Shown piece after piece: positions 38,228 to 47,984 of a stretch of 64,000 bases of DNA (positions within the stretch are counted from its first letter, which is position 1; each line of letters begins with the position of its first letter). The stretch is from Shimia gijangensis (GTDB taxonomy: Bacteria; Pseudomonadota; Alphaproteobacteria; Rhodobacterales; Rhodobacteraceae), in assembly GCF_900142085.1 (NCBI RefSeq), contig NZ_FQZQ01000001.1, forward strand, positions 62,001 through 126,000. Reading direction: 5' to 3'. A program made the translations under genes and the position numbers. The notes beneath the pieces were generated by a model. The model saw nothing but the letters and a program-made list of their open reading frames with translations. It did no database searches and was not told the DNA's origin.

Positions 38228-39115
38228 ATGGACCACAAAACCTTTTTGAAAACTCTGAGCGCAGAACAGACCGAACGCCTGACCAAACGTAGCGACAGGC
38301 GGGGCTTGCGCCACCTGCTGGGCCATGTCGCGGTGATACTGGTCATTGGAATGTGGATTGCCGCAGGTTGGCCATTGTGGTGGGTCATGTTGGTTGTGCA
38401 GGGGGTGACGATTGTTTTCTTGTTTACTCTTGAGCATGAAGCGACCCACAAAACGCCCTTTGCCAACGAGACACTAAACGAATGGGTCGGGCGCAGTTGC
38501 GGATTGCTGATCGTTCTGCCGTTTGAATGGTTTCGCTATTTCCATCTGGCACACCATCGTTTTACGAACATTGCGGACAAAGACCCGGAATTGGCGGGAG
38601 ATCAAAGCCACTATGACGCGTGGGGTCCATTTCTTTGGCACGTATCGGGGGTGCCGTATTGGGGCTCTATGTTGCGACAGGTTCTTGTGAATGCGGCGGG
38701 CCGGGCTGATGCAGGCTACCTGCCGGAACGTGCCAAACCCCGCATCGAACGGGAAGCACGTTGGGTTCTGGCGATCTACGTTTTGGCTCTGATAAGTCTG
38801 ATCTGGACCCCGGTGCTATTGTGGGTCTGGATCGTTCCGCTGCTGTTGGGGCAACCATTTCTGCGGCTCTATTTGATGGCTGAGCATGGGCGTTGCCCGC
38901 AGGTGGCCAACATGCTGGACAACTCGCGCACCACCTATACCAATGCAGTTGTGCGGTTTCTTGCGTGGAACATGCCCTACCACACCGAGCATCATGTGTT
39001 TCCCTCGGTTCCGTTCTATCAGCTGCCTGAACTCAATCGCCTCATTCAACAGGATTTGTTGCATGAGCAAGACGGTTATGCTGCCTTTACGCGCGAAACA
39101 ATCGAACACCTTTGA
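38228..39115 (+). CDS. Fatty acid desaturase-family membrane protein
   Basis: 295 residues with paired hydrophobic hairpins and the three histidine boxes of di-iron desaturases/hydroxylases: HEATH (residue ~75), HLAHH (~110) and HTEHH (~257). Inserts double bonds or hydroxyls into acyl or isoprenoid chains at the membrane. Substrate not determined; carotenoid and sphingolipid-type relatives share the pattern. Followed by nth. Confidence 0.85.
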   Translation: MDHKTFLKTLSAEQTERLTKRSDRRGLRHLLGHVAVILVIGMWIAAGWPLWWVMLVVQGVTIVFLFTLEHEATHKTPFANETLNEWVGRSCGLLIVLPFEWFRYFHLAHHRFTNIADKDPELAGDQSHYDAWGPFLWHVSGVPYWGSMLRQVLVNAAGRADAGYLPERAKPRIEREARWVLAIYVLALISLIWTPVLLWVWIVPLLLGQPFLRLYLMAEHGRCPQVANMLDNSRTTYTNAVVRFLAWNMPYHTEHHVFPSVPFYQLPELNRLIQQDLLHEQDGYAAFTRETIEHL

Positions 39116-39154
39116 CTGACTTGCAGATCGTTCGTGAAGCGGGGATAAAGCGCC

Positions 39155-39799
39155 ATGGCCAAGCAACTTGACTATCATACCATTCGCGAGATTTTCACGC
39201 GTTTTCAGGCGGCCGAGGCCGAACCCAAAGGCGAGCTGAATCACGTGAACGCCTATACGCTGGTGGTGGCTGTGGCCCTGTCTGCACAGGCGACGGACGT
39301 CGGGGTGAACCGCGCCACCGAAAAGCTGTTCAAAATTGCCGATACGCCGCAAAAGATGCTTGATCTGGGCGAAGAAGCATTGATCGAGCACATCAAAACC
39401 ATCGGCCTTTATCGCAACAAGGCCAAGAACGTCATCAAGCTCTCCAGAATACTTGCTGAAGAATATGGTGGCGAAGTGCCAAATTCTCGTGCCGCTTTGG
39501 AAAGCCTGCCCGGCGTGGGTCGTAAGACCGCCAATGTTGTTTTGAACATGTGGTGGTCCTATCCGGCGCAAGCTGTGGACACGCATATCTATCGTTTTGG
39601 CAATCGCTCGGGCGTGTGCCCTGGCAAAGACGTGGTTGCGGTCGAACGCGCCATCGAAGACAATATTCCTGTGGATTTTCAACACCACGCCCATCACTGG
39701 ATGATCCTGCACGGACGCTATGTCTGTAAGGCGCGCAAGCCCATGTGCGGCAATTGCCTGATCCGGGACCTTTGTATGTTTGAGGACAAAAACTTATGA
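39155..39799 (+). CDS. nth: Endonuclease III
   Basis: 214 residues. Glycosylase/AP lyase for oxidised pyrimidines. The helix-hairpin-helix with the catalytic Lys (LPGVGRKTANVV), the catalytic Asp in AVDTHIYRFGNR and the C-terminal 4Fe-4S cluster CKARKPMCGNCLIRDLC (C-x6-C-x2-C-x5-C) are intact. Its stop overlaps the start of the PfkB kinase gene by 4 bp. Confidence 0.97.
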   Translation: MAKQLDYHTIREIFTRFQAAEAEPKGELNHVNAYTLVVAVALSAQATDVGVNRATEKLFKIADTPQKMLDLGEEALIEHIKTIGLYRNKAKNVIKLSRILAEEYGGEVPNSRAALESLPGVGRKTANVVLNMWWSYPAQAVDTHIYRFGNRSGVCPGKDVVAVERAIEDNIPVDFQHHAHHWMILHGRYVCKARKPMCGNCLIRDLCMFEDKNL

Positions 39800-40785
39800 G
39801 CAAGACCTATCAGATTGTCGGCATCGGCAACGCTATTGTGGATGTGATTTCCCAGTCGGATGATTCATTTCTGGACCTGATGGGCATCCAGAAGGGTGTC
39901 ATGCAATTGGTCGAAAAAGAACGAGGCGAGATGCTTTATGCGGGCATGACCAACCGCACGCAGGCTCCGGGCGGATCTGTGGCCAACACAGTTGCCGGTT
40001 TGGGGTCTCTGGGATTGAAGACAGGCTTTATCGGACGTGTGCATGATGATGCGCTGGGCAAGTTTTATGCCGCCGAAATGCAGGCTGATGGCACCGACTT
40101 TGTGAACCCACCCGTAGCAGGGGGGGAATTGCCGACCTCACGTTCAATGATTTTTGTGTCGCCAGACGGCGAACGGTCGATGAACACCTATCTGGGAATT
40201 TCTGCTGAACTTGGCCCCGAAGACGTTGCGGATGATGTGGCCGGGGACGCGCAGCTGTTGTTCCTTGAGGGGTATCTCTACGACAAGCCCAAGGGCAAAG
40301 AAGCCTTTGAAACAGCGGCGCGCCTGTGTCGTCAGGGTGGCGGCATGGCCGGTATTGCGCTGTCAGATCCGTTCTGTGTGGAACGTCACCGGGACGATTT
40401 CCGCCGCCTTGTGAAAGAACTCGATTTTGTGATCGGTAACGAACACGAATGGCAGTCTCTGTATCAGACAGATTTGTCCGCGGCTCTTGAGCAGGCGTCC
40501 GAAGATGCAGGCATGGTGGTCTGTACCCGGTCGGGTCACGACGTGGTTCTGCTACGCGGCGAAGAAGAAGCCGTAGTGCCGGTCAACGAGGTGGTGCCGG
40601 TGGATGCCACTGGCGCGGGTGATCAATTTGCCGCCGGGTTCCTTTATGGGGTGGCCACAGGCCAATCTCTGGACGTGTCCGGACGCATGGGCTGTATCGC
40701 TGCTACCGAAGTGATCAGCCACTATGGCGCACGTCCCGAAGCGGACGTTAAGGCGATGTTCCGCAAAGAAGGTTTGATCGGGTAA
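39796..40785 (+). CDS. PfkB-family sugar/nucleoside kinase (adenosine kinase-like)
   Basis: 329 residues. The ribokinase-type Gly-rich region APGGSVANTVAGLGSLGLKTGFIGRVHDD and the C-terminal signature with the catalytic Asp, VDATGAGDQFAAGFLYG, are present. The N terminus (GIGNAIVDVISQSDDSFL) and overall length are like the adenosine kinase subgroup. Phosphorylates a nucleoside or sugar with ATP; substrate inferred only. Coupled to nth by a 4-bp overlap. Confidence 0.9.
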   Translation: MSKTYQIVGIGNAIVDVISQSDDSFLDLMGIQKGVMQLVEKERGEMLYAGMTNRTQAPGGSVANTVAGLGSLGLKTGFIGRVHDDALGKFYAAEMQADGTDFVNPPVAGGELPTSRSMIFVSPDGERSMNTYLGISAELGPEDVADDVAGDAQLLFLEGYLYDKPKGKEAFETAARLCRQGGGMAGIALSDPFCVERHRDDFRRLVKELDFVIGNEHEWQSLYQTDLSAALEQASEDAGMVVCTRSGHDVVLLRGEEEAVVPVNEVVPVDATGAGDQFAAGFLYGVATGQSLDVSGRMGCIAATEVISHYGARPEADVKAMFRKEGLIG

Positions 40786-40802
40786 TCTACCGGGCTGTCG
40801 GA

Positions 40803-40830
40803 GCCTCCGGCGGGGATGTTTTCATCCATT
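40803..40830. repeat. Dispersed intergenic element GCCTCCGGCGGG (copy 2)
   Basis: GCCTCCGGCGGG followed by GATGTTTTCATCCATTTGG, 17 bp after the PfkB kinase stop. Same 12-bp core and same position relative to a stop codon as the copy at 34136. Confidence 0.6.
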
Positions 40831-40913
40831 TGGAAGCCGCGGATTTTGTCCGTGGCACCCTGCGCCACGAGCGGTTAGGGTGGTGGGTATCTGTTTGACT
40901 CTGGAGCGCGCCA

Positions 40914-41702
40914 ATGTCCTTTACCCTTGCCACGTGGAATATCAATTCAGTTCGCTTGCGCGAACCTATCGTGTTGAAATTGCTTGAAGAAGAAGCGCCG
41001 GACGTCTTGTGCTTGCAAGAGTGTAAAAGCCCGGTTGAAAAGATTCCTACCGAAGGCTTTGCGGCCCTTGGCTACACGCACATGGTGGCGCGCGGTCAAA
41101 AGGGGTACAACGGCGTCGCAATCCTGTCAAAGATTCCAATGGTCGAAGCCGCCAGCGAAGATTTCGCCTCATTGAACCATGCGCGCCACATTGCGGGACG
41201 GTTAGAGAACGGCGTGACCGTGCACAATTTCTATGTGCCTGCCGGGGGCGATAAGCCTGACCGTGAAGTGAACGAGAAATTTGGCCAAAAGCTCGATTAC
41301 CTGACCGAGATGCGCGATTGGTTCCATGCCGAAAAGCCCGAGAAATCCATCCTTGTGGGCGATTTGAATATTGCCCCTCGTGAAGATGATGTCTGGGATC
41401 ACAAAAAGCTTTTGAAAGTGGTGTCACACACACCGATCGAAGTCGAAAAACTGGCAGAAACGCAAGAGTCCGGAGGCTGGGTGGATATTACCCGGCAGGA
41501 TGTGCCCGAGGGCAAGCTGTACAGTTGGTGGTCATACCGTGCGCGCGATTGGGATGTTGCCGATAAAGGGCGGCGATTGGATCACGTTTGGGCGACGCCC
41601 GATATTTCCAACGCAGGTCACGGCAGCCGTGTGTTGCGCGCCGCGCGTGGATGGGAAAAACCCAGTGACCATGCGCCGGTGTTCGCATCATTCGATCTTT
41701 GA
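40914..41702 (+). CDS. xth: Exodeoxyribonuclease III
   Basis: 262 residues of the exonuclease III/APE1 family. ATWNINSVRLR, LCLQECKSP with the metal-binding Glu, GYNGVAILSK, VGDLNIAP and the C-terminal SDHAPVFASF are in place. AP endonuclease and 3'-phosphodiesterase for base-excision repair, acting after nth and mutM products. Its stop shares bases with the following start (TGATG). Confidence 0.96.
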   Translation: MSFTLATWNINSVRLREPIVLKLLEEEAPDVLCLQECKSPVEKIPTEGFAALGYTHMVARGQKGYNGVAILSKIPMVEAASEDFASLNHARHIAGRLENGVTVHNFYVPAGGDKPDREVNEKFGQKLDYLTEMRDWFHAEKPEKSILVGDLNIAPREDDVWDHKKLLKVVSHTPIEVEKLAETQESGGWVDITRQDVPEGKLYSWWSYRARDWDVADKGRRLDHVWATPDISNAGHGSRVLRAARGWEKPSDHAPVFASFDL

Positions 41703-42169
41703 TGCGACCTGATCGCAAAAAGCCTCTGTATCGAAAAGTGAACACCCGCACCCATGGGGTGCATCACGGGTGCGGTCGATTGCAGATGCGAGACGGTGAA
41801 GCAGGACAGGGTATGCGGCAGGGATTGCGTCATGGTCTTGATTACACACCTTTGTACAAGTTTCTGTTGTCGCGGGTCGGCAAGCCTTGGGATGAGGTGT
41901 TCTCAGAGGCTTTGACGCGTCTGCCCGAAGAGGCGCCGATCTGGCATATTGTGGCGCACTCAGAATTGGAAGCGGAGCCGATCATTCGCGCCGGTGAGTC
42001 CTCATACTATAGTGGTCTTTTTGTGGATGACGCCGGGCAATTGTCCAAAGTGGACGCGACTTTGGAGGCCGAAACGATGCGCCCTGCCTGCCCCTGTTGC
42101 ACGCATACATTCAATGGTCAGCGGTTTGGGCTGGCTTGTGATGCACCAGAGGACACGCCCCAGGGCTGA
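41702..42169 (+). CDS. Hypothetical protein with C-terminal Cys cluster
   Basis: 155 residues from ATG 41702, overlapping the xth stop by 1 bp (TTG at 41699 is also in frame). N-terminal KKPLYRKVNTRTHGVHHGCG is basic. The middle (YTPLYKFLLSRVGKPWDEVFSEAL) looks helical, and the C terminus has CPCC in MRPACPCCTHTFNGQ, possibly binding zinc. I do not recognise the family. Position after xth suggests cotranscription only. Confidence 0.7.
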   Translation: MRPDRKKPLYRKVNTRTHGVHHGCGRLQMRDGEAGQGMRQGLRHGLDYTPLYKFLLSRVGKPWDEVFSEALTRLPEEAPIWHIVAHSELEAEPIIRAGESSYYSGLFVDDAGQLSKVDATLEAETMRPACPCCTHTFNGQRFGLACDAPEDTPQG

Positions 42170-42245
42170 AATCTGGTTTTGGCCCTTTGAAACTGTGACG
42201 AAGATCGTCATATAAGGCCCAACAGATTTTTTGAGGATACGAACC

Positions 42246-43160
42246 ATGCTGGAACTTGGACAAGGTAGCGCCCCTGCCGGTGATCTGATCAAAGACGTCA
42301 GCGAGGCGACCTTTATGGATGAGGTGGTGGACGCCTCGCAAAACGTGCCGGTGATTGTGGATTTCTGGGCGCCGTGGTGTGGCCCCTGCAAAACCCTTGG
42401 GCCCGCACTCGAGGCGGCTGTGACTGCTGCCGGTGGTGCGGTGAAGATGGCCAAAGTCAATGTCGATGAAAATCAGGCCATCGCAGGCCAGTTGCAGGTG
42501 CAATCCATTCCAACGGTCTATGCGTTTTGGAAGGGCCAGCCGATTGATGGGTTTCAGGGGGCATTACCGCCCAGTGAGATCGACGCCTTTGTCCAAAAAG
42601 TTATAGAGGCATCCGGTGGCGAAGCCGCTGGCGGCGGGCTGGAAGAAGCGGTCGAGGCAGCAGAAGAAATGCTGGCGGCTGGCGATGCGCAATCTGCTGG
42701 CGAAACCTTTGCTGCCATCCTTGAACAGGATCAGGAAAATGTCGCCTCGTTTGCTGGCTTGGCCCGGGCCAATATTGCAATGGGGGCATTGGAGCAGGCC
42801 GAAGCCGTGTTGAACGGTGTTCCGGCCGATTTGTCGGACGCGCCCGAAGTTGAGGCGGCACGTGCGCAACTGGAACTCGCCCGCCAGGCCGAGAATGCAG
42901 GCCCGCTGGCTGAGTTGAACGCCGCCGTGGACGCTGATCCGGCCAATCATCAGGCGCGCTTTGAACTGGCACAGGCAATGCATGCAGCTGGCGAGGCCGA
43001 AGCCGCGGTTGACCAATTGCTGGAATTGTTCCGCCGCGATCGCGAATGGAACGACGGTGCGGCCAAGACACAGCTGTTCACAATCTTTGAAGCTTTGAAG
43101 CCCAATGACCCGATTGTGTTGAATGGTCGCCGCAAGCTGAGTTCGATGATATTTGCTTGA
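42246..43160 (+). CDS. Thioredoxin-TPR protein (CnoX/YbbN-like)
   Basis: 304 residues. An N-terminal thioredoxin fold with intact WCGPCK active site (VDFWAPWCGPCKTL) and the cis-Pro region SIPTVYAFWKGQPIDGF is followed by about 190 residues of Ala/Glu-rich TPR-like helices (EMLAAGDAQSAGETFAAILEQD and later repeats). This matches the co-chaperone/chaperedoxin family. Start at 42246 after GAGG; a frame from 42231 would add five residues. Upstream of the Lon-N gene, another protein-quality factor. Confidence 0.9.
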   Translation: MLELGQGSAPAGDLIKDVSEATFMDEVVDASQNVPVIVDFWAPWCGPCKTLGPALEAAVTAAGGAVKMAKVNVDENQAIAGQLQVQSIPTVYAFWKGQPIDGFQGALPPSEIDAFVQKVIEASGGEAAGGGLEEAVEAAEEMLAAGDAQSAGETFAAILEQDQENVASFAGLARANIAMGALEQAEAVLNGVPADLSDAPEVEAARAQLELARQAENAGPLAELNAAVDADPANHQARFELAQAMHAAGEAEAAVDQLLELFRRDREWNDGAAKTQLFTIFEALKPNDPIVLNGRRKLSSMIFA

Positions 43161-43187
43161 TAGCAAATTCACGCTAGTCTTTTAGTC

Positions 43188-43832
43188 ATGTTCAAAGCTG
43201 TCGATCTCCCCCAAACGGTGGCCGTGTTTCCTTTGCCCGGAGCGCTTTTACTGCCTCGCTCCCGTTTGCCGCTTCATATTTTTGAGCCGCGTTACCTTGC
43301 TATGCTTGATGATGCGTTAAAAATACCGGGCCGTTTGATTGGCATGGTGCAGCCCAACGAAGTACCGGGTCGCTCGGGAACCGGGCTCCATGCGATTGGC
43401 TGTGCCGGGCGGGTGACGCAGTTTTCTGAAACCGAAGATCATCGCTATATGATCACTTTGACGGGGATCTCGCGGTTTCGCGTATTGAAAGAAGTGGATG
43501 GATTTCAACCCTATCGCCGTTGCGAGGTCAGTTGGGAGGGATTTGACCGTGATTTGGGGCTTGCAGAACATGACAAGTCCTACAATCGCCCTCAGTTCAT
43601 GGAGCTGCTGGAGAGATATTTTGCCTCTATGAATCTTTCGACGGATTGGGACACGCTCAAGCAGGCAGAAGACGAATTGCTGGTGAATTCCTTGTCGATG
43701 CTTCTGGATCTTTCTAACGAAGACAAACAGGCGCTTTTGGAGGCGCCAAGCTTGGCAACCCGTCGGGAAACGCTTATCACGTTGATCGAATTTGCGCTGC
43801 TGGGCGGCGTTAAAGAGGACAAATTACAATGA
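43188..43832 (+). CDS. Lon substrate-binding (LON N-terminal) domain protein
   Basis: 214 residues. Begins with the Lon-N signature [34 protein letters not shown] and contains [29 protein letters not shown]; there is no ATPase or protease domain. Family role is unproven but likely substrate recognition in proteolysis. Stop overlaps the Trm112 start by 4 bp. Confidence 0.92.
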   Translation: MFKAVDLPQTVAVFPLPGALLLPRSRLPLHIFEPRYLAMLDDALKIPGRLIGMVQPNEVPGRSGTGLHAIGCAGRVTQFSETEDHRYMITLTGISRFRVLKEVDGFQPYRRCEVSWEGFDRDLGLAEHDKSYNRPQFMELLERYFASMNLSTDWDTLKQAEDELLVNSLSMLLDLSNEDKQALLEAPSLATRRETLITLIEFALLGGVKEDKLQ

Positions 43833-44014
43833 CTGACACTGTTTCCCAGTTTGACCGCCGTATGCTTGAGGCGCTGATTTGCCCTCAGACACGGAGCGTC
43901 CTGAAATACGATGCCGAAGCGCAGGAATTGATTTCTACAGGCGCTAAGTTGGCGTTTCCGATCCGCAATGGAATTCCGGTCATGCTGGTCGATGAAGCCC
44001 GCGACATCAGCTAA
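43829..44014 (+). CDS. Trm112-family small protein
   Basis: 61 residues: [24 protein letters not shown] and [18 protein letters not shown] are the UPF0434/Trm112 pattern. Zinc-ligand cysteines are reduced to a single Cys (ICPQT), as in many alphaproteobacterial members. In eukaryotes Trm112 activates methyltransferases; the bacterial role is unsettled. Last gene of the thioredoxin-LonN-Trm112 run. Confidence 0.92.
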   Translation: MTDTVSQFDRRMLEALICPQTRSVLKYDAEAQELISTGAKLAFPIRNGIPVMLVDEARDIS

Positions 44015-44034
44015 CGGCCAATCCAAAGACCGCT

Positions 44035-45249
44035 TTAACGCATGAGTTCGGGTAGCTCGCCCGTCAGCCCGGCGGCTTCGCGCATGAAGGTGCGGCGCAA
44101 GGCCGGCGACGCATTCACCAACCCCATTCCGATGTCACGCCCAAGCCGGAGCAGAGGGTTGTCGTTTGAAAACAGTTTGTTGGTAATGTCCGTCGCGGCC
44201 ACGAGTGTGTGTGTGTCAAAGCGGCGCCATTCCTGATAGCGCTCAAGCACATTGATGGCGGCGATATCTTCACCTCGGCGCTGGGCTTCGCTGAGAATTT
44301 GAACCAAAGCACCGACGTCGCGCAATCCGGCATTCAATCCCTGGCCTGCAATCGGGTGCATCCCGTGTGCTGCATCCCCAACCAAAGCCACGTGATCAGC
44401 GACGAATTCATTCGCGACGGTCAAGTTCAGCGGATAACTGAACCGACCACCTGCCAGTTCGATTTCGCCAAGGAAATCTCCAAACCGGGGGCGCAGCATT
44501 GCAATATAGTCATCATCCGACAACGCATTGACACGTTCGGCATTTTCGTCAGTTTCGCTCCAGACGATGGACGACATGTTGCCCGGCAACGGCAATATCG
44601 CCAGAGGTCCGGGGGGCATGAAAAACTGATGCGCAATCCCGTTGTGGGGCCTTTCATGCGCGATGGCACAGACCAACGCGGTTTGGCCGTATTCCCAGCC
44701 GGTGCGCTTGATGCCAGCGCGTTTTGCAACACCGCTTTGGCGCCCATCACAGCCAACAAGCAAACGACATCGCAAAATTTTACCCGAAGCCAAAGTGACC
44801 GTGACACCAGCGGTGTCTACGTCCTGCGCGACAACGCTGTCTTCTGTTACCTTGTTGATCCGCTCTTCTTCGGCCAGCGCGTTCAAAAAGGCTCGGTACA
44901 GGAAACGATCCTCCAGCATGAACCCCATCGGGCCTTCTTCGATCTCAGTGTGATCGAAATGCAGAAAAAACGGGGACGGTCCTTCGCCTGCACGCCCATC
45001 CGACACCTTGATTTCCTTCATAGGCTGGGCATCCGCCGCAACCCTTTGCCAAACACCAAGCGCGTTCAACAGGCGTTTTGACGCCAGCGCCAGGGCATAG
45101 CCGCGACCGTCAAAATTATCTTCGGCGCGCGCGGTTTCAGGGCGGGCGTCAACCATAGTCACGGAAAACCCTGCCTGTGCCAGCCCCAGCGCAAGTGCGG
45201 GGCCATTCAGGCCGCCTCCGGCAATCAGGATATCGCAGTCGTATTTCAT
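44035..45249 (-). CDS. ubiH: UbiH/UbiF-family ubiquinone biosynthesis FAD hydroxylase
   Basis: 404 residues. GxGxxG in CDILIAGGGLNGPALALGLAQAG, the DG motif LLVGCDGRQSGVAKRAGI and the GD motif HVALVGDAAHGMHPIAGQGLNAGLRDV define aromatic hydroxylases of the UbiH/UbiF/UbiL group. It hydroxylates the ring of a ubiquinone precursor; which carbon cannot be told from sequence. Start at MKYDCDILIAGG; 15 upstream codons have no family match. Divergent from the amidase gene. Confidence 0.9.
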   Translation of the reverse strand: MKYDCDILIAGGGLNGPALALGLAQAGFSVTMVDARPETARAEDNFDGRGYALALASKRLLNALGVWQRVAADAQPMKEIKVSDGRAGEGPSPFFLHFDHTEIEEGPMGFMLEDRFLYRAFLNALAEEERINKVTEDSVVAQDVDTAGVTVTLASGKILRCRLLVGCDGRQSGVAKRAGIKRTGWEYGQTALVCAIAHERPHNGIAHQFFMPPGPLAILPLPGNMSSIVWSETDENAERVNALSDDDYIAMLRPRFGDFLGEIELAGGRFSYPLNLTVANEFVADHVALVGDAAHGMHPIAGQGLNAGLRDVGALVQILSEAQRRGEDIAAINVLERYQEWRRFDTHTLVAATDITNKLFSNDNPLLRLGRDIGMGLVNASPALRRTFMREAAGLTGELPELMR

Positions 45250-45338
45250 AAGTCTCAATATGCGTGCGTCTGTGGGATTGTCCATGCTACCCAAGGCCGC
45301 TACCGTTATTTTTGAGAAATATGATCGGGGGAGTCATC

Positions 45339-46670
45339 ATGTTCGACTGGCTGGAAAAAAGCGCGGCAGACCTGGGGCGCGGCATTGGTGAAGGAGCGAT
45401 TGATCCTGTTGCATTGACACAAGCCTTTCTTGGGGCGATCGACAGCCATGATGCAAAGGACCGGATTTATTCGGTGGTGACCTATGATCGCGCTCTGGCC
45501 GAGGCCGAAGCAGCTGCAGAACGGGCGCGGGCCGGATATCGGTTGTCGCCTCTCGATGGCGTGCCGATCAGCTGGAAAGATCTGTTTGATAGTGCCGGTG
45601 TGGCCACAGAAGCAGGCTCGCGGCTGCTCAAAGATCGCGTTCCGGCGGGCGACGCCGAGGTTATGCAGAATGCAACGGCGTTGGGGCTCGTGTGTCTTGG
45701 AAAAACCCACATGTCGGAACTGGCCTTTTCGGGGCTGGGTCTCAATCCAATGACAGCAACACCACCTTGTATCAATGATCCCAAGGCTGTTCCCGGTGGG
45801 TCCTCTTCCGGGGCTGCGGCGTCGGTTGCTTTTGGATTGGCTGCGGTGGGTGTGGGGTCCGACACGGGTGGGTCGGTGCGCATTCCGTCCGCTTGGAATG
45901 ATCTTGTTGGATTAAAAACCACTGCGGGTCGTGTTTCAGCCAAAGGCGTGGTCCCGCTTTGCGAAAAATTCGACACGGTAGGGCCATTGTGTCGAACGGT
46001 CGAAGATGCGGCGTTGATGTTGGGGGTACTGGAAGGCGCAAGCACGCCGGACCTCAAAGGTGCCAGCCTTCAGGGCAAGCGGTTCGCCGTTCTTGTAACC
46101 GAAGCCTTGGAGGATGTGCGCGAAGCTCCCATGGCAGGGTTCGAGCTCGCGGTAACACGCCTTCGCGATATGGGCGCCGAGATTGAAATCCTCGAAGCGC
46201 CAGAGGTTTCGGGTGCTTTGGCATTGTCTGGCCCGCTGTTCACAGCCGAGGCATATGGCCAATGGCGCGATGTGATCGAGGCCAACTCTGACTTGATGTT
46301 CGATCAGGTTTTGGATCGGTTCAGAGCCGGGGCAACGTTCGATGGCCCCACATATGTTGCAGCATGGAAAGATCTCGACGTGTTTCGCGCCAAATGGCAT
46401 GCGCGGGTCGCCGGCTATGACGCTGTGCTGCTTCCGACATCTCCGATTCTGCCACCTGATGCCGACCGGCTGATGACCGATCAGGACTACTATGTCACCG
46501 AAAACCTGTTGGCGCTGCGCAACACGCGAATTGGCAATTTGATGGGTGTGTGCGGGATGTCATTGCCAACCGGAGTGCCCAGTTGCGGGCTGATGATGTT
46601 GGGCGCGCCGATGGGTGAAGAGCGGTTGTTGCGCGTTGCTGCTGCGGTTGAAGCCGTGTTGCGCACATAA
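45339..46670 (+). CDS. Amidase-signature hydrolase
   Basis: 443 residues. Ser-cisSer-Lys catalytic triad visible: Lys in PISWKDLFD, the Gly/Ser-rich GGSSSGAAASVAFG and the nucleophile region VGSDTGGSVRIPSAW. Hydrolyses a carboxylic amide. Shorter than GatA and without GatB/GatC neighbours, so not the tRNA amidotransferase. Start after GGGGGAG at 45339; earlier codons overlap the divergent ubiH promoter. Confidence 0.9.
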   Translation: MFDWLEKSAADLGRGIGEGAIDPVALTQAFLGAIDSHDAKDRIYSVVTYDRALAEAEAAAERARAGYRLSPLDGVPISWKDLFDSAGVATEAGSRLLKDRVPAGDAEVMQNATALGLVCLGKTHMSELAFSGLGLNPMTATPPCINDPKAVPGGSSSGAAASVAFGLAAVGVGSDTGGSVRIPSAWNDLVGLKTTAGRVSAKGVVPLCEKFDTVGPLCRTVEDAALMLGVLEGASTPDLKGASLQGKRFAVLVTEALEDVREAPMAGFELAVTRLRDMGAEIEILEAPEVSGALALSGPLFTAEAYGQWRDVIEANSDLMFDQVLDRFRAGATFDGPTYVAAWKDLDVFRAKWHARVAGYDAVLLPTSPILPPDADRLMTDQDYYVTENLLALRNTRIGNLMGVCGMSLPTGVPSCGLMMLGAPMGEERLLRVAAAVEAVLRT

Positions 46671-46792
46671 ATAGGCTGACTCAAATGCCACAACTGCTGG
46701 ATTAGACGCCATTTTTCTGGACGAACGGGCGGCTCTTGGGTAATTTGGGGTCAAACGGGGCGCAATGATCCCGTACCTTGAGGCAGTTGAAT

Positions 46793-47968
46793 ATGTTTCC
46801 CGAGCGGTTTTCGAACCTTCCGGCCTATGCGTTTCCGCGTTTGCGCGCGCTGTTGGATCACCATCAGCCCGGTGGTGATGTTGTGCATATGACCATTGGT
46901 GAGCCCAAACACGCCTTTCCGGCGTGGGTTTCAGATGTGATTGCTGAATATTCTCAAGAGTTTAACAGATATCCGTCGAACGAAGGCACGCTTGAATTGC
47001 TCCAAGCCATTTCGGGCTGGATTACGCGTCGATACGGCGTGACCATGCCCGTGGATCAAATCATGGCACTGAATGGTACCCGCGAAGGGCTTTACAATGC
47101 GGCCATGGCGCTGTGTCCGGAAACCAAAGGCGGCAAACAACCTGTTATTTTGACACCAAACCCGTTTTATCAGGTTTACGCGGTTGCTGCTGTGTCCGTC
47201 GGGGCCGAGCCGGTGTTCGTGAACGCCGAGGCGGAAACCGGATTTTTGCCGAACTATGCAGGCCTGCCCAAAGATGTGCTGGATCGCGTGGCAATCGCCT
47301 ATATCTGCTCGCCTGCCAATCCGCAGGGGGCCGTGGCAAGTCGCGCGTACTGGCGTGATCTGATTGCTTTGGCGGACAAGCACGACTTCAAGATTTTCGC
47401 CGATGAATGCTATTCCGAGATTTACCGAACCACACCGCCGGTGGGCGCCCTCGAGGTGGCCGGTGAAATGGGCGCTGATCCAGAGCGTGTGGTGGTGTTT
47501 CATTCGCTTTCCAAACGTAGCAACCTTCCGGGGTTGCGATCCGGTTTTGTGGCGGCTGGGCCAGAATGCATGCGGCGTATCCGCCAATTGCGCGCATACT
47601 CCGGCTCACCTTTGCCGATGCCCCTGCAGCGTGCCGCCGAGAAGGTCTGGGCGGACGAGGCTCATGTGGTCGAAAACCGTCGGCTCTATGCGGAAAAGTT
47701 TGATGTGGCGGATGACGTGTTTCGGGATGTTGCGGGATACACCAGTCCAGACGCCGGGTTCTTTTTGTGGCTTCCCGTTGAAGATGGCGAAGCCGCCGCA
47801 CTGAAACTGTGGACCGAGACAGGGGTTCGGGTTCTGCCCGGTGCCTATCTTAGCCGCGATACAAAGGCCGGAAATCCCGGCAAGAAATTTATTCGGGTCG
47901 CATTAGTGGCCCCAAAAACCGAGGTACAGAGCGCGCTTATCACGCTGCGCGACTGTCTCTACGGATAA
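46793..47968 (+). CDS. Class I/II aminotransferase, probable succinyldiaminopimelate transaminase (DapC-like)
   Basis: 391 residues, PLP-dependent fold-type I. Visible are the N-terminal [13 protein letters not shown]...[45 protein letters not shown] and the Schiff-base Lys in [16 protein letters not shown]. The DHHQP/IGEPKH pattern resembles proteobacterial DapC, which makes N-succinyl-diaminopimelate. Start at [14 protein letters not shown] after GAGGCAG. 16 bp upstream of ftsK. Confidence 0.85.
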   Translation: MFPERFSNLPAYAFPRLRALLDHHQPGGDVVHMTIGEPKHAFPAWVSDVIAEYSQEFNRYPSNEGTLELLQAISGWITRRYGVTMPVDQIMALNGTREGLYNAAMALCPETKGGKQPVILTPNPFYQVYAVAAVSVGAEPVFVNAEAETGFLPNYAGLPKDVLDRVAIAYICSPANPQGAVASRAYWRDLIALADKHDFKIFADECYSEIYRTTPPVGALEVAGEMGADPERVVVFHSLSKRSNLPGLRSGFVAAGPECMRRIRQLRAYSGSPLPMPLQRAAEKVWADEAHVVENRRLYAEKFDVADDVFRDVAGYTSPDAGFFLWLPVEDGEAAALKLWTETGVRVLPGAYLSRDTKAGNPGKKFIRVALVAPKTEVQSALITLRDCLYG

Positions 47969-47984
47969 AAACGAGGGAACGAGT

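Noticed and set aside
45339-46670. Amidase gene as gatA
   Set aside because: It is shorter than GatA and lacks gatB/gatC neighbours; better called a generic amidase.
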